Numbered from the stretch's first letter, positions 17,224 to 27,343 are shown. The stretch is DNA of 64,000 nt from Cytophagales bacterium (GCA_004293905.1 RDZE01000015.1:248001-312000); one strand, 5' to 3'. Notes: generated by a model not told the origin, from the sequence alone. Program-made: numbers and translations.

Positions 17224-17237
17224 CCCTAAAAAAAAAG

Positions 17238-18218
17238 ATGGAACAAAAAACAATTTTACTTACAGGGGCAGCGGGCTTTATAGGTTCGGTAGTGGCTCAA
17301 AAGCTATTGGAAATAGGACATCAGGTAATAGGGATTGATAATTTGAACGATTATTATGATGTAAAATTAAAATTCTATAGATTAGATAACCTAAAAAAAT
17401 ATCCTTACTTTCATTTTTATCATCAGGACATAGAGAATCTAAGCGAACTTCAAAATGTATTTGCACAGCATAAAAACATAGACGCTATTCTCAATTTGGC
17501 GGCGCGTGCAGGGGTGCGCTATAGCATGGAAAACCCCCATGTATATATGACTACCAATGCCAATGCTACGCTTAATTTATTAGAGATGATGCGCCAGCAC
17601 GAGATAAAAAAAATGGTATTGGCTTCTACTTCTTCGCTTTATGCGGGGCAGCCTCTTCCTTTTACTGAAAAATTACCCGTAAACACACCTATTTCGCCTT
17701 ATGCTGCCTCAAAAAAGGCGGCTGAAATGATGGCTTATACCTATCATTATTTGTTTGGTTTAGATATTTCGGTGGTGCGTTATTTTACAGTGTATGGTCC
17801 GGCAGGGCGTCCCGATATGAGTATTTTCCGATTTACGAAGTGGATAGATGAGGGCACACCCATAGAATTATTTGGTGATGGCGAGCAAAGCCGCGATTTT
17901 ACATACGTAGACGATATCGCCAATGGCACTATTGCCGCAATGAAACCCGTAGGTTATGAGGTTTTCAATTTGGGCGGAGGGCGCGAACCTATGTCTATGA
18001 ATCAGGTAATTCGTTCATTGGAAAAATTATTGGGCAAAAAAGCACTTATAGACCACAAACCCTTTCATAAAGCTGATATTACAGATACACAAGCTGATAT
18101 TAGCAAAGCCAAACATATTCTGGGTTGGCAGCCGCAAGTGGCTATGAGTGAGGGAGTTGCTAAGACTACTGAGTGGTATCTTGCCAATAAAACTTGGCTC
18201 AAAGACATTAAATTATAA
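17238..18218 (+). CDS. NAD-dependent nucleotide-sugar epimerase (UDP-glucuronate 4-epimerase-like)
   Basis: 326 residues with an extended short-chain dehydrogenase fold. The NAD-binding motif GAAGFIGS lies at about 10-17, NLAARAGVRYS (substrate region) near 88-98, Ser-Thr-Ser-Ser near 128 and the catalytic YAASK motif near 153-157. The overall pattern is closest to UDP-glucuronate 4-epimerases and related capsule-sugar epimerases. It would supply activated sugars for surface polysaccharide; the export cluster lies at 29365-37730, not adjacent. Substrate specificity is not provable from motifs. Confidence 0.85.
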   Translation: MEQKTILLTGAAGFIGSVVAQKLLEIGHQVIGIDNLNDYYDVKLKFYRLDNLKKYPYFHFYHQDIENLSELQNVFAQHKNIDAILNLAARAGVRYSMENPHVYMTTNANATLNLLEMMRQHEIKKMVLASTSSLYAGQPLPFTEKLPVNTPISPYAASKKAAEMMAYTYHYLFGLDISVVRYFTVYGPAGRPDMSIFRFTKWIDEGTPIELFGDGEQSRDFTYVDDIANGTIAAMKPVGYEVFNLGGGREPMSMNQVIRSLEKLLGKKALIDHKPFHKADITDTQADISKAKHILGWQPQVAMSEGVAKTTEWYLANKTWLKDIKL

Positions 18219-18224
18219 GTTAGT

Positions 18225-19718
18225 TCAACCTAACTTTTTTAGTTGTTCTAAATTTTGGAGAATATGCGCCGTTTTTTCTGTGTCTTGAAGCAGATAAGGC
18301 GGCGCAGCTCTTTCTTGGCAGTGCAAATGGCTACATCTTTCGCAAGCTACTCCTACCTCGCGCAGGGGGGCAGTGTGGTGAAATTTGGCTTTTTGTTTGA
18401 ACTCCTCATTCATCAAAAAACCTATGGTTACACTGCTATTTTTATTGGGTGTGGGAAAAGCAGCACTGGCTAAAGAAATGCAAAAATACTCATTGTCGGA
18501 GTCAAAATAGCTTGACCTTTGTACTTTGCAGAGCATTTCTTGGGGGGTTTGTTCCAAATCTTGTAGTATATGAATAGAAACCCATCTTCGGCAGTAGTGT
18601 TGGTTCAGCACTGAGCCATGTGGATTGTATAAGCCTGCCAAATGCAATTCTTTATCCAATGAATATTCGTTGCTGTGGGGTTGGTTTCGAAAACGAAGGA
18701 AAAAGAGGTGCGAAAGTCCAAAAAAGCGTGGGGCGATATTGGTGAGTCTGTGCAAAAACATTTCGGGCGATGCTTGGTATTTTTGCGTAAGCGAAAGGAA
18801 AAAGTGGCTGTTCCAATTAGGTTGCTCGAAGAGTGAGGTGCAATCTTTTATCATTTCGTCTTTGGGTATGAGCAATGCACCCGCAAAATAAGAGGCTTTG
18901 AAATTATTAAGAATTTGCTCAAAAGATTCTATTTTTACCCAACTGGTGGTGTAGGTTCTATTTTTAAGATGCATAAACAAATAGCCTATTTCTTTTGCAA
19001 AAGTAAAACGGCGTTGTTGTGCATTGAGCAAAGGATTGATATAAAGTTTTTTTTTCTCAGGAATGACTACAGACCGAAGGTGTTGCAGATGCTCAAAACG
19101 TTGGAGCGTATCTTCATCGATGGTATATTGGTATTTTTCTTCTAAGATTTGCTGCAACTCTTTTGTTGTGAGTTGACTTACTGCTTTTATTTCATTTTGG
19201 GTGATGAATTGTTCTACTTCAGTTTCTATTTCTTCGAAGTAGTTTTCGTGCATTTCTTGGTAGGAACGTAGTACTGAAAAGTAAAAACGCTCTACGGTCA
19301 TATCGTGGTTGCGGGCTATTTCGATGAGTGTGCTGATGAAGGCACTCAATTGGGTGGGTGAATCTGAAAGTTTTTCGATGAGGTCGCTCAATTCTATCCC
19401 AAAGATGTCTAAGGGCAGGCTGGTTAGCAAATCCATTTTGAGTAGTTCTACAATGGGGGCAAGTCTTTGACTTACTTGTAAGGAAACTAACCACTCATAA
19501 CTTACGCCTAAGGCTTTTGCGATGGCAGTGATTTTATCTATTTTGGGGTATTTTTTCCCTTTTTCTATTTCATTGAGATAAGAAACAGAAAGCCCTGTGG
19601 TTTCAGCTACCTCAGATTGTGAAAGAGATTTACTTTTTCGGAGATGCCTTACTTTCAGCCCAAAAATGAGGCGTATGCTTTCTTCTTTGCTTATCATGGT
19701 TGCTTTTTTTAGGAGCAT
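18225..19718 (-). CDS. XRE-family regulator with ImmA/IrrE-like and RamB/ScfR-type C-terminus
   Basis: 497 residues. An XRE helix-turn-helix covers about 15-75 (SQSEVAETTGLSVSYLNEIE). A central region (about 215-310) resembles the ImmA/IrrE peptidase-like domain but lacks a clear HEXXH. The C-terminus has a Cys-rich motif, CERCSHLHCQERAAPP near 450-465, typical of DUF2083 in short-chain acyl-CoA-responsive regulators such as RamB and ScfR. These control propionate and acetate metabolism. An alternative start is Met8 (19697). It follows the SiaB-like gene by 6 bases, so the two are probably one transcript. Confidence 0.8.
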   Translation of the reverse strand: MLLKKATMISKEESIRLIFGLKVRHLRKSKSLSQSEVAETTGLSVSYLNEIEKGKKYPKIDKITAIAKALGVSYEWLVSLQVSQRLAPIVELLKMDLLTSLPLDIFGIELSDLIEKLSDSPTQLSAFISTLIEIARNHDMTVERFYFSVLRSYQEMHENYFEEIETEVEQFITQNEIKAVSQLTTKELQQILEEKYQYTIDEDTLQRFEHLQHLRSVVIPEKKKLYINPLLNAQQRRFTFAKEIGYLFMHLKNRTYTTSWVKIESFEQILNNFKASYFAGALLIPKDEMIKDCTSLFEQPNWNSHFFLSLTQKYQASPEMFLHRLTNIAPRFFGLSHLFFLRFRNQPHSNEYSLDKELHLAGLYNPHGSVLNQHYCRRWVSIHILQDLEQTPQEMLCKVQRSSYFDSDNEYFCISLASAAFPTPNKNSSVTIGFLMNEEFKQKAKFHHTAPLREVGVACERCSHLHCQERAAPPYLLQDTEKTAHILQNLEQLKKLG

Positions 19719-19724
19719 TTAGGT

Positions 19725-20267
19725 TTATACGCGCTTTATGTTAACGGCTAATACGTAGAAAGCTAAGTTTTCATCTATTTCCTTAACATTTACTTCGAGT
19801 TGGTTGTCAGAGGTAAGGGCTACGTGTATGAGTCCAATGCCTGCACCTTTGCTGTCTTCGGTATCGGGTCCTAATGCACGTTGTTGCCTTTTAAATTCGC
19901 GGAGTGCTTCACGGTCAAGAGAGTTGATGGTTTCACACTTCTTGAGTATTTTGGGTACGGCGGTTCGGCTTACAAGGTTGCCTGTCATTACTTTGTAGTG
20001 CTCGGCAGTTTTTACGATGGCTAAAGTTCCTACTTTGTCTTTTCCATCAAATTGGTCGCTTTCTTTGGAGTAATAGAGTACATTTTGGGAAAGCTCCATA
20101 AATATGGCAAATACCTTATTGCCTATGCTCACATTGTCATAGAGCTTGAGTCTTTTACGAATGTTGTTACTGAAGTCAGCCAAAAGCACATTGTTTAGAG
20201 GTCCTTTGTATGAAAAAAGGACTTTTTCTCCATCAGTTTGGTTTTGGTATTCATAATAGTTGAACAT
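19725..20267 (-). CDS. SiaB-like (DUF6272) kinase-fold protein
   Basis: 180 residues, soluble. An FAIFMELSQNVLYYS segment near 70-84 looks like the N-box helix (E-x-x-x-N) of GHKL ATPases, and GAGIGLIHVAL near 145-155 like a G-box. This is the pattern of SiaB-type protein kinases (DUF6272) that phosphorylate a small partner, opposed by a SpoIIE-type phosphatase such as SiaA. Its gene is 6 bases upstream of the XRE regulator. No SiaC (DUF1987) partner lies in the window. The kinase role is inference from family resemblance. Confidence 0.65.
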   Translation of the reverse strand: MFNYYEYQNQTDGEKVLFSYKGPLNNVLLADFSNNIRKRLKLYDNVSIGNKVFAIFMELSQNVLYYSKESDQFDGKDKVGTLAIVKTAEHYKVMTGNLVSRTAVPKILKKCETINSLDREALREFKRQQRALGPDTEDSKGAGIGLIHVALTSDNQLEVNVKEIDENLAFYVLAVNIKRV

Positions 20268-20335
20268 GTTTGTAGTATTTGAGCTTAGATTTATGGTTCG
20301 AAACTACACAAAAAAAGTAGGAATTAAAATTTTTT

Positions 20336-21265
20336 TTATATATTTTTCTGTTTTGTAGTTTGTATTTGTTGGTTTTGCTTCTTAATGTATTGTTCGAAAT
20401 TTTTGTCTGAATCCATCTTTAGGGTGATGTCGCGTTGTGGGAAAGCGATGATAATATTGTTGCGTTGAAATATTTCAAAGATTTTGAATCGTATTCGGCT
20501 TTTAATGATGTCTTGATCCCAATTATTTTTTGACCAAAAGTAGATTTCGAAAATGAGTGCAGAGTCGCCAAAGTTTTTGAGTAGTACTGTGGGTGGTTCT
20601 GGTTTTTCTAAGACATCGATGCTGGCTTCGCGGGCAGCTTCTACGAGGCATTGCGATACGAGTTCGGCAGAGCTTTCGTAGGCAACACCTACTTCTACTT
20701 TGAATCGGGTGGCTTCGTCATTGTCGCTCCAGTTAATTACTTTGTCCGATACCATTTTAGAATTGGGGACAATGAGGCTGATGGCATCGCGAGTTTGTAC
20801 GGTAGAGGTACGAATGCCTATGGAGGTTACGCGCCCCATGATGCCATCTACTTCTACGATGTCGTCTACTTTTACTGTGCCTTCTATGAGAAGTACTAAT
20901 CCACATATAAGGTCGCTGAAAGTTTGTTGTAACCCTAAGCCTATGCCTACAAACAATGCTGCAAAACTGGTGAAGAAGGCAGAGCCAATTTTTAGGTGCT
21001 CTAACATTACTGATATTGCCATTACATAGATTACATATCTTACGATTTGTTTGATGGCAAATTCGCGCCCACGGTCTATGGCACGCATGTAAAAGAGGCG
21101 TTGTATGAAAATTCTGTTAATGAGCAGTTCTAAAATTCGTGCACTTGCAAAAATGAGAAAAATAACAAGGATGTGCATTAATATTTCTTCGAGGGTAAGT
21201 TGCTCAAAAGTGGTTACGAGCATTTCTTTGATGCCCCCTGTTTGTGTGGCGGTGCTATCTTTCAT
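20336..21265 (-). CDS. MscS-family mechanosensitive channel
   Basis: 309 residues. Three membrane segments lie near 25-48, 68-88 and 93-125; the third is the Gly/Ala-rich pore helix (FAALFVGIGLGLQQTFSDLI) characteristic of MscS TM3. The beta domain follows with VDDIVEVDGIMGRVTSIGIRTS near 137-158 and a soluble C-terminal vestibule to about 280. It would release solutes after osmotic downshift. It is separated by 68 bases from the SiaB-like gene and by 83 from the TonB receptor gene. Regulation cannot be seen. Confidence 0.92.
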   Translation of the reverse strand: MKDSTATQTGGIKEMLVTTFEQLTLEEILMHILVIFLIFASARILELLINRIFIQRLFYMRAIDRGREFAIKQIVRYVIYVMAISVMLEHLKIGSAFFTSFAALFVGIGLGLQQTFSDLICGLVLLIEGTVKVDDIVEVDGIMGRVTSIGIRTSTVQTRDAISLIVPNSKMVSDKVINWSDNDEATRFKVEVGVAYESSAELVSQCLVEAAREASIDVLEKPEPPTVLLKNFGDSALIFEIYFWSKNNWDQDIIKSRIRFKIFEIFQRNNIIIAFPQRDITLKMDSDKNFEQYIKKQNQQIQTTKQKNI

Positions 21266-21348
21266 AAATAAAAATCTTTTGGTTTCATTGTTTTAGAGTA
21301 CTGATGAAGCAAAGGTATTAATTTTTGATTATTTTCCTACTTAAATTG

Positions 21349-23667
21349 TTAAAATTTTAGCAACATTCTTAAGTTTAAAAATCTTGTAGAGAGTGTATTG
21401 GGTACGGCGTAGAGTTGTTGGTTAATGTCTTTTATCCATGTATAAGAAATAGTATTTTCTATGCCCAATAGGTTGAGTACTTCTAAGCCTATCCATAGGT
21501 GGGGTGTTTTTTGGGTTGATCCGATTATTTTTGCAAAGCCTATGTCTACTCTTCTGTAGAAAGGGGCATTGAGTGCAGAGCGGAATGCGGGTTGGTTCGG
21601 AGGGCTAAAAGGAAGCCCTGTGCCAAAGATGAGTTGTAAATTGACTCGCCAAGTGGGGTTTTTAGGTAGATAATCTTCTAAATAAAGGGCTACAGTAAGG
21701 CGTTGGTCGGTGGGGCGGCGGATATAGTTTTGCGTATTGTTCCAAATGTTTTCTTCTGTTTTCAGAAAACTGATACTGAGCCAAGAGATGGCATCTTTGA
21801 CAAATTCGCCACTGATGCGAAGGTCTGCACCGTAGGAATATGCGTTGGCTGTATTTTGGGCAAAATAACGGATTCGCATGTTGTCTATATCATAGGGTAC
21901 TACGTCATTGAGGTATTTGTAGTAGGCTTCTGCTGTCCATTTGAATTTTCGTTGCCCTACTTTGAAACGGTGTTCTGCGCCTATGATGCAATGCAAGGCT
22001 TTTTGTGCAAGTAGTTGAGGGTTGAGTTCGCCTGCGTTGTTGCGTAGTTCGCGGTAAAAAGGTGGTTGTTGATAAAACCCGATGGCGAGGTTAAAAGTCC
22101 AATTGTTGAGTGGTTGGGGGTGAAAACTGTATTGTATTCTGGGGCTGAAAATCCATTCTTGGTTATAAGTCCAATAACCTATGCGGAAACCTATTTGCAG
22201 TAGATGTTGTTGTTGATTCCATTGCCATTGGTGTTGTAGATAGCCTGCCCAACGGTAAGAGTAGAGTTGTGTTTTGGCATCGAGGCTTGCATCGGGGTAG
22301 GTATAGCCTGCCGAATCTAAGAAACTATATTCTAAAAGTCGGTCGTTGAGGGTTTCTTGACTAACTTTGATGCCCCATTTAAGTTGCTGATATTGAGAAA
22401 TTTGCCATTGATTTCTGTTTTCTATGCTGAAGATTTCGGCTTGTAGTCTATTTCGGGCTGATTGGAATACAGTTCCCAAACTACTTCGGTCTATGCAGTT
22501 TTCTTCGCCAATGACTTCGCATAGTCTATAGCCTCCCTCCCATTCTTGGTATTCTTTTTCTTGGGTATATAGGGCTGCAATAATCCAATCCATTTGCCAT
22601 TTTTTCTTAATGTTGATTTGGAAGTTCAATGCCGATTGTAGCATTTCGTATTGCAATTTTTCGAAGCCCTCAAAAGCCGCTGTTAGCTTCAATACTTGTG
22701 TTGATGTTCCAAAAGAGGTTTCACGGGTGGTAGGCTCAAAGTAATAATCGTTGTTTGCATAGATATTGAGCCACGTAATTTGCACAGCAGGTGTTATTTT
22801 AAATCGAAAAAGTAGTTGTAAATCGGCAAAGCGGGGCAAGTATTCGCCTTTGGTGGGCAGTGTGCGAAAAAGATACCTACCGTCTTTGTATCTAAAGCCT
22901 GCTAATAGGCTTTTATTTTTAGTGCGGTTGGTGAGTTCGAGGTGAGCATTGGCAGTAAGGAATCCTATACCGAATGAGCCTTTGTTTTGGGTAGGTTCTT
23001 TATAGGTAATATTGAGCATAGAAGCCATTTTATCGCCATATTCGCTTGCCCATCCGCCTGTGGAAAATTGGGCATTTTGAACTAAATCGGGGTTGATGGA
23101 ACTGAGCCCTTCTTGTTGTCCAGAGCGTACTAAAAAAGGGCGGTATACTTCTATTTGATTGATATAGACTAAGTTTTCGTCAAAATTTCCTCCTCTTACG
23201 GAGTATGTACTGCTGAGTTCGCTGTTCGTAACTACACCTGCCAATGTATTGAGTAGGTTATTAAAGTCGCCAAAAGCGGAGGGCATTACCCTTACTGTTT
23301 GGCTTTCTATTTCGGTAATAAAAATTTTTTCGGGTCTGATGATGGGGTTACTCTCAATGACAATGACATTGAGTAAATTTTCTTTGAGTATAAAATTTTG
23401 GGTATAAATTTCATTTTTTTGAGGTATCACTTGTAGGGTGTCATTTTGGTAGCCTACATAACTGACTACAATGGTATTTTTTTGATTGGGCGATAGTGTT
23501 AGTTCGAAAAAGCCATTTGCGTTACTAATTGTTCCTGTGTTTTGTTCTACTATTCTTAAGGTTGCCTGCTCCAATGCTTCGCCTGTAGTATTTTTTATAT
23601 AACCTTTTAACTGTTGCGCTTGCGCAAAAAATGGCAGTAGGCTTATGATTATGGCTATTGCTCTCAT
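21349..23667 (-). CDS. TonB-dependent outer membrane receptor with carboxypeptidase-like N-terminal domain
   Basis: 772 residues. A signal peptide (to about residue 17) is followed by a CarboxypepD_reg-like domain (about 20-95), a plug domain (about 115-215) with the SVRGGNFDENLVYINQIEVY segment, and a beta-barrel rich in alternating aromatic strands to the C-terminal Phe. This is the general Bacteroidota TonB-dependent transporter architecture; no SusD partner gene is adjacent. The gene starts at the last 4 bases of the upstream M43 protease gene (ATGA), so receptor and secreted protease are probably co-expressed. Confidence 0.85.
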   Translation of the reverse strand: MRAIAIIISLLPFFAQAQQLKGYIKNTTGEALEQATLRIVEQNTGTISNANGFFELTLSPNQKNTIVVSYVGYQNDTLQVIPQKNEIYTQNFILKENLLNVIVIESNPIIRPEKIFITEIESQTVRVMPSAFGDFNNLLNTLAGVVTNSELSSTYSVRGGNFDENLVYINQIEVYRPFLVRSGQQEGLSSINPDLVQNAQFSTGGWASEYGDKMASMLNITYKEPTQNKGSFGIGFLTANAHLELTNRTKNKSLLAGFRYKDGRYLFRTLPTKGEYLPRFADLQLLFRFKITPAVQITWLNIYANNDYYFEPTTRETSFGTSTQVLKLTAAFEGFEKLQYEMLQSALNFQINIKKKWQMDWIIAALYTQEKEYQEWEGGYRLCEVIGEENCIDRSSLGTVFQSARNRLQAEIFSIENRNQWQISQYQQLKWGIKVSQETLNDRLLEYSFLDSAGYTYPDASLDAKTQLYSYRWAGYLQHQWQWNQQQHLLQIGFRIGYWTYNQEWIFSPRIQYSFHPQPLNNWTFNLAIGFYQQPPFYRELRNNAGELNPQLLAQKALHCIIGAEHRFKVGQRKFKWTAEAYYKYLNDVVPYDIDNMRIRYFAQNTANAYSYGADLRISGEFVKDAISWLSISFLKTEENIWNNTQNYIRRPTDQRLTVALYLEDYLPKNPTWRVNLQLIFGTGLPFSPPNQPAFRSALNAPFYRRVDIGFAKIIGSTQKTPHLWIGLEVLNLLGIENTISYTWIKDINQQLYAVPNTLSTRFLNLRMLLKF

Positions 23668-25748
23668 CTGACTACTATTTTTTTGGTTTCTTGAAAACTT
23701 TCGCCTACAATTTCTACGATGAATATGCCTTTTTGGTGAGGTGGTATGATGAGGGTATGTGTATATAGTGTAGGGCTAACAAATTGCTCTGTGATGATAT
23801 TTTTCCCTTGTTCATCATACATTTGTAAGGTTATTTTTTCTGTTTTTTGCAGTGAAAAATAGACATAAGCAATGTTTTGTGTAGGGTTTGGATAGAGAAT
23901 GATAGAACTCTGTTGTGGTAAATCTTGTAGGGAGAAATTATCTAAAAACAGATTGTTGCCATAACCATTAGTACTTACAAAAACGATTTGAATGTTCTTT
24001 TTATTGACCCACTTGCTTAGGTCTATGGTTTCTCTCCTCCATTGACTTTCCGATGAAGGTGTCCAGTCGTTTTGGCGTAGGTTGGTAGTGATAAGTTGTG
24101 TGGCGGTTTTGTCGTAGAGTAGTTCAAGAGGCTGTTTTCCGCATTGTTCGTAGAGCCATATTTGTAGTCTTTCTTGGTTGCTATTCAGGTTGTCTTTAGT
24201 GGGTGCGTAGGCTACATCAAAACTGAAGATAGGTTTTTGGAAAGAAAACAGGGAAAGATTGGCTGAGAAAATTTTATCTTGGGCGTTCAGCGTTCGGTAT
24301 TGGGCGGCATTGAGCCACAAGACTTGGTTGTTATTTATCTTTTTTACTTCCCAACCGATGAGTTGGTCGTTGTTTTCTATAGTCCAATCACTATTGGAAG
24401 GGCTATAGTTTTCAAAATTTTCTTGGTTTTTAGTGCTGAGTGTATTTTTTATTTCAATGGAAGTATTTCGTTGGTCGTTATTGGGGTTTAGGTCTGTTGT
24501 ATTGTTAGGGCTTTGTGCTTTTATTTCTACTTGGTAGCTCCCTTTGCGAACATTGACTGTAGGCAATGTGAGGGTTGTTCTTTCCAAAGAAGATAAATTA
24601 CCTTGCCAAAGTGATTGGTATTGTTTAATCCCATTGAGCCAAAGTTCTATGACAACATTTTGGAGGGCTGCACTCCCATAATTTCGGAGAGAAATAACAG
24701 GTTGTATGGTTATGTTACAATCTTCTCCCGAAATTGTAATTATCCTTTCTATTCCTGCATCGTTTGCGGTTACAATTTTGGGTGTTAGGGCAGGCGAATT
24801 AAGCAAAGTTTTTCGGCGTATACTGTTTTCTAATACATACCTCATCCGGTTTTTTTGGTCGTTGGTAAAAATGTTCATACAAGCATCGTGGGTATAATCC
24901 ATGTAGTTTTCGAACATTTCAGGCAAGTTGGGGTCGCAATCACTTCTGCGCTGGGTGGGGCAGCCTGTGTTGCTTGTAAAAGCGGGGGGAGTATCGTTGC
25001 AAAAATCAGTACCAGAACAACCATCTATATCGCCCCATATATGCCTTAGCCCTAAAAAATGAGCCATTTCGTGCGTGGCAGTTCTGCCCAAATTAAATGG
25101 TGGCAAAAGGTTGCCTTCGTCTCCAAATCGTTGATAATCAATCACGATACCATCGGTGAGAGGATTTTTAGAGGCTTCTTCTAATCCTTGTAAATTCGAC
25201 TCTGGAAATTGGGCATAGCCCAAAAAACCTACTAAATCGCAAACCCAAATATTAACATACTCTTCGGCGTTCCAATAGCTTGTAGATTTTAGTTCTATGT
25301 CGTCGCTTAACGACCATGCTGTATTTTTACCTTTCTTCCGCACGATTCCATCTGTGGGATTGCCTTGAGGGTCTATACTTGCTAACTCAAAATTGATTTT
25401 TGTATCTGCGCCGTTGGGGTGATTGTTGAAACCTCTTGTGCCGATTTGCCTTCTAAAATCTTCATTGAGTACTCTTATTTGCGACTCTATTTGTGCTTTT
25501 GATAGGTTAGTACCTACTCCTTCGGGTTCGCCATTGTGTATAATATGTACTACTACGGGTAGTATATAAATGGTTTCGCTATTGAGTTGGTGTGGATTAA
25601 GAGATTGTTTGGGCAGTTGGGTGGGTGTGTTTGCAATGTGATAAATTTGTGCATATTCTTGTGTCAGGCAGCGTATCTCTTGCGCTCTCGCAAAATGAGT
25701 GCTCATAATCATTAAGAAAACACTCCCAAACAGAATATGCACTTTCAT
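23664..25748 (-). CDS. Secreted M43 (cytophagalysin/pappalysin-like) metalloprotease with T9SS sorting domain
   Basis: 694 residues. Signal peptide to about residue 22. The peptidase domain (about 55-315) contains the extended zinc motif HEMAHFLGLRH at about 226-236 followed by WGD, the metzincin pattern HEXXHxxGxxH, with Cys-rich loops (GCSGTDFCNDT) nearby. About 330-440 is a CARDB-like region, and residues 610-694 form a type A T9SS C-terminal sorting domain beginning ILYPNPTQN. It should cross the outer membrane by the type IX system and be released or attached. It overlaps the TonB receptor gene by 4 bases. Confidence 0.9.
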   Translation of the reverse strand: MKVHILFGSVFLMIMSTHFARAQEIRCLTQEYAQIYHIANTPTQLPKQSLNPHQLNSETIYILPVVVHIIHNGEPEGVGTNLSKAQIESQIRVLNEDFRRQIGTRGFNNHPNGADTKINFELASIDPQGNPTDGIVRKKGKNTAWSLSDDIELKSTSYWNAEEYVNIWVCDLVGFLGYAQFPESNLQGLEEASKNPLTDGIVIDYQRFGDEGNLLPPFNLGRTATHEMAHFLGLRHIWGDIDGCSGTDFCNDTPPAFTSNTGCPTQRRSDCDPNLPEMFENYMDYTHDACMNIFTNDQKNRMRYVLENSIRRKTLLNSPALTPKIVTANDAGIERIITISGEDCNITIQPVISLRNYGSAALQNVVIELWLNGIKQYQSLWQGNLSSLERTTLTLPTVNVRKGSYQVEIKAQSPNNTTDLNPNNDQRNTSIEIKNTLSTKNQENFENYSPSNSDWTIENNDQLIGWEVKKINNNQVLWLNAAQYRTLNAQDKIFSANLSLFSFQKPIFSFDVAYAPTKDNLNSNQERLQIWLYEQCGKQPLELLYDKTATQLITTNLRQNDWTPSSESQWRRETIDLSKWVNKKNIQIVFVSTNGYGNNLFLDNFSLQDLPQQSSIILYPNPTQNIAYVYFSLQKTEKITLQMYDEQGKNIITEQFVSPTLYTHTLIIPPHQKGIFIVEIVGESFQETKKIVVR

Positions 25749-25753
25749 TGTTC

Positions 25754-26011
25754 TTAGAGTGCTACGTTCACAGCAACTACTTGTGTTACTTCAGGTACGG
25801 CTTTTTTGATGGTTTCTTCTATACCTGCTTTGAGTGTCATAGAAGACATAGGACAGCTTACGCATGTGCCTAAAAGCTCTAATCGGGCGATTCCTTCTTG
25901 TGTGATTTCTAACAAGCGCACATCTCCTCCATCAGTTTTCAGATAAGGTCTTATGTGGTTCAGTGCTTCTTCTACACGTTGGTTTAGTTCGGAGGAGGTT
26001 GTTGTGGTCAT
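25754..26011 (-). CDS. NifU-like Fe-S scaffold (Nfu C-terminal domain)
   Basis: 85 residues from the ATG at 26011 (MTTTTSSELNQ). An in-frame ATG also exists at 26056, but the added 15 residues are outside the usual domain. The Nfu core is clear: LKTDGGDVRL near 25-34 and the cluster-binding CVSCPMSS motif near 54-61. It would carry a 4Fe-4S cluster to apo-proteins. It lies immediately downstream of the cystathionine synthase/lyase gene, separated by a stem-loop. Confidence 0.88.
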   Translation of the reverse strand: MTTTTSSELNQRVEEALNHIRPYLKTDGGDVRLLEITQEGIARLELLGTCVSCPMSSMTLKAGIEETIKKAVPEVTQVVAVNVAL

Positions 26012-26063
26012 ATTCAATGGGATAGAATGAGAGATATATTGGTAGTTAAATAACACATTTTAT

Positions 26064-26090
26064 AAGCAATAGGTTCTTAGCCTATTGCTT
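26064..26090 (-). other. Stem-loop at the end of the cystathionine synthase/lyase gene
   Basis: A perfect 10-base inverted repeat, AAGCAATAGG and CCTATTGCTT with a 7-base loop, overlaps the last codons and stop of the PLP enzyme gene. There is no U run after it on either strand, so it may be an mRNA end-stabilising or processing structure instead of a terminator. Confidence 0.4.
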
Positions 26091-27216
26091 GTTTTAAATC
26101 TTCGATAAGGTCTTCAGCATCTTCAATACCTACACTGAGGCGTATGAGGGTGTCTTTGAGTCCTGTTTTGTCACGTTGTTCTTTTGGTATAGAGGCGTGT
26201 GTCATGGTGGCTGGGTGCGTACATAACGATTCGACACCGCCCAATGACTCCCCTAATGCAAATATTTTGAGGCTTTCCATTACTTTTTTGGCTTCGTCCA
26301 TTTGGTCATTTTTGAGTGTAAAAGAAACCATTCCTCCGAAGCCCTGCATTTGTTTGAGTGCTATAGCATGGTTAGTGTGTGTAGGTAACCCTATCCAATA
26401 AACGCGGTCTACTTTGGGGTGTTGTTGTAGAAACTCGGCTACGGCTTTTCCATTCTGTCCATGTCTTTCCATTCTGATATGTAAGGTTTTGATACCTCTA
26501 AGCACAAGAAAACAATCGTTAGGACTTGGCACAGCCCCACAAGCATTTTGAATGAAAGCTAATTTTTGGTGCAATTCGGGTTTGTTGGTAACCAATGCAC
26601 CCATCACTACATCAGAGTGCCCGCTGAGGTATTTGGTAGCAGAGTGCATCACGATGTCAGCTCCCCAAAGCAAGGGATTTTGCAAACAAGGAGTTGCAAA
26701 GGTATTATCTACGCAAAGCAACAAATCATTTTTTTGGGCAATAAGGCTAATGGCTTCAATGTCTATCAAGTTGAGTAGCGGATTGGTAGGTGTTTCGAGC
26801 CATATTAATTTCGTGTTAGGATTAATGAAACGCTCTACTTCTGCGGGTTGGTTCATATCCAAAAAATGGGCTTTGATACCAAATTGCTGAAATACTTTGG
26901 TGATGATTCTGTAAGTACCGCCATACAAATCGTTGCAAGCGATGATTTCATCTCCTGCCGAAAGCAGTTTAAGAACGGCATCTATGGCAGCCATTCCAGA
27001 GGCAAAACAAAGACCAAATTGAGCCCCTTCTAAAGCCGCTATATTGTTTTCTAAGGCAGTTCTTGTGGGGTTTTGTGTTCGTGCATATTCATAGCCTTTG
27101 TGCTTGCCTATGCCCTCTTGCACATAAGTAGAGGTTTGAAAAATGGGCGTCATGATAGCACCTGTGGAGGGGTCGGGGTGCACGCCTGCATGAATGGCTT
27201 TCGTTCCGAATTTCAT
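26077..27216 (-). CDS. Cystathionine gamma-synthase / gamma-lyase family PLP enzyme
   Basis: 379 residues with the Cys/Met metabolism PLP-dependent fold. Landmarks in order are [10 protein letters not shown] near 73-82, NDLYGGTY near 99-106, ETPTNP near 145-150 and the PLP lysine in [12 protein letters not shown] near 191-202. The C-terminal RLSVGIED motif is also present. The enzyme acts in transsulfuration or methionine synthesis; synthase and lyase branches are not distinguishable by eye. The gene is divergent from trpS, with 127 bases between starts. Confidence 0.9.
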   Translation of the reverse strand: MKFGTKAIHAGVHPDPSTGAIMTPIFQTSTYVQEGIGKHKGYEYARTQNPTRTALENNIAALEGAQFGLCFASGMAAIDAVLKLLSAGDEIIACNDLYGGTYRIITKVFQQFGIKAHFLDMNQPAEVERFINPNTKLIWLETPTNPLLNLIDIEAISLIAQKNDLLLCVDNTFATPCLQNPLLWGADIVMHSATKYLSGHSDVVMGALVTNKPELHQKLAFIQNACGAVPSPNDCFLVLRGIKTLHIRMERHGQNGKAVAEFLQQHPKVDRVYWIGLPTHTNHAIALKQMQGFGGMVSFTLKNDQMDEAKKVMESLKIFALGESLGGVESLCTHPATMTHASIPKEQRDKTGLKDTLIRLSVGIEDAEDLIEDLKQAIG

Positions 27217-27343
27217 ATTTTGCGTTTTTTTGGTTTCAAAATGCTAAATTATAAAAAACAAATGGACAAAACAATTTGGACAAAAAAGATTTATGCCTAT
27301 TTTTGTGCCTTATCATCTTATTTATATTGCACAAAAACCACAC

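Noticed and set aside
26064-26090. A factor-independent terminator for the cystathionine gene
   Set aside because: The stem is good but no U run follows on either strand, so it is listed only as a stem-loop.
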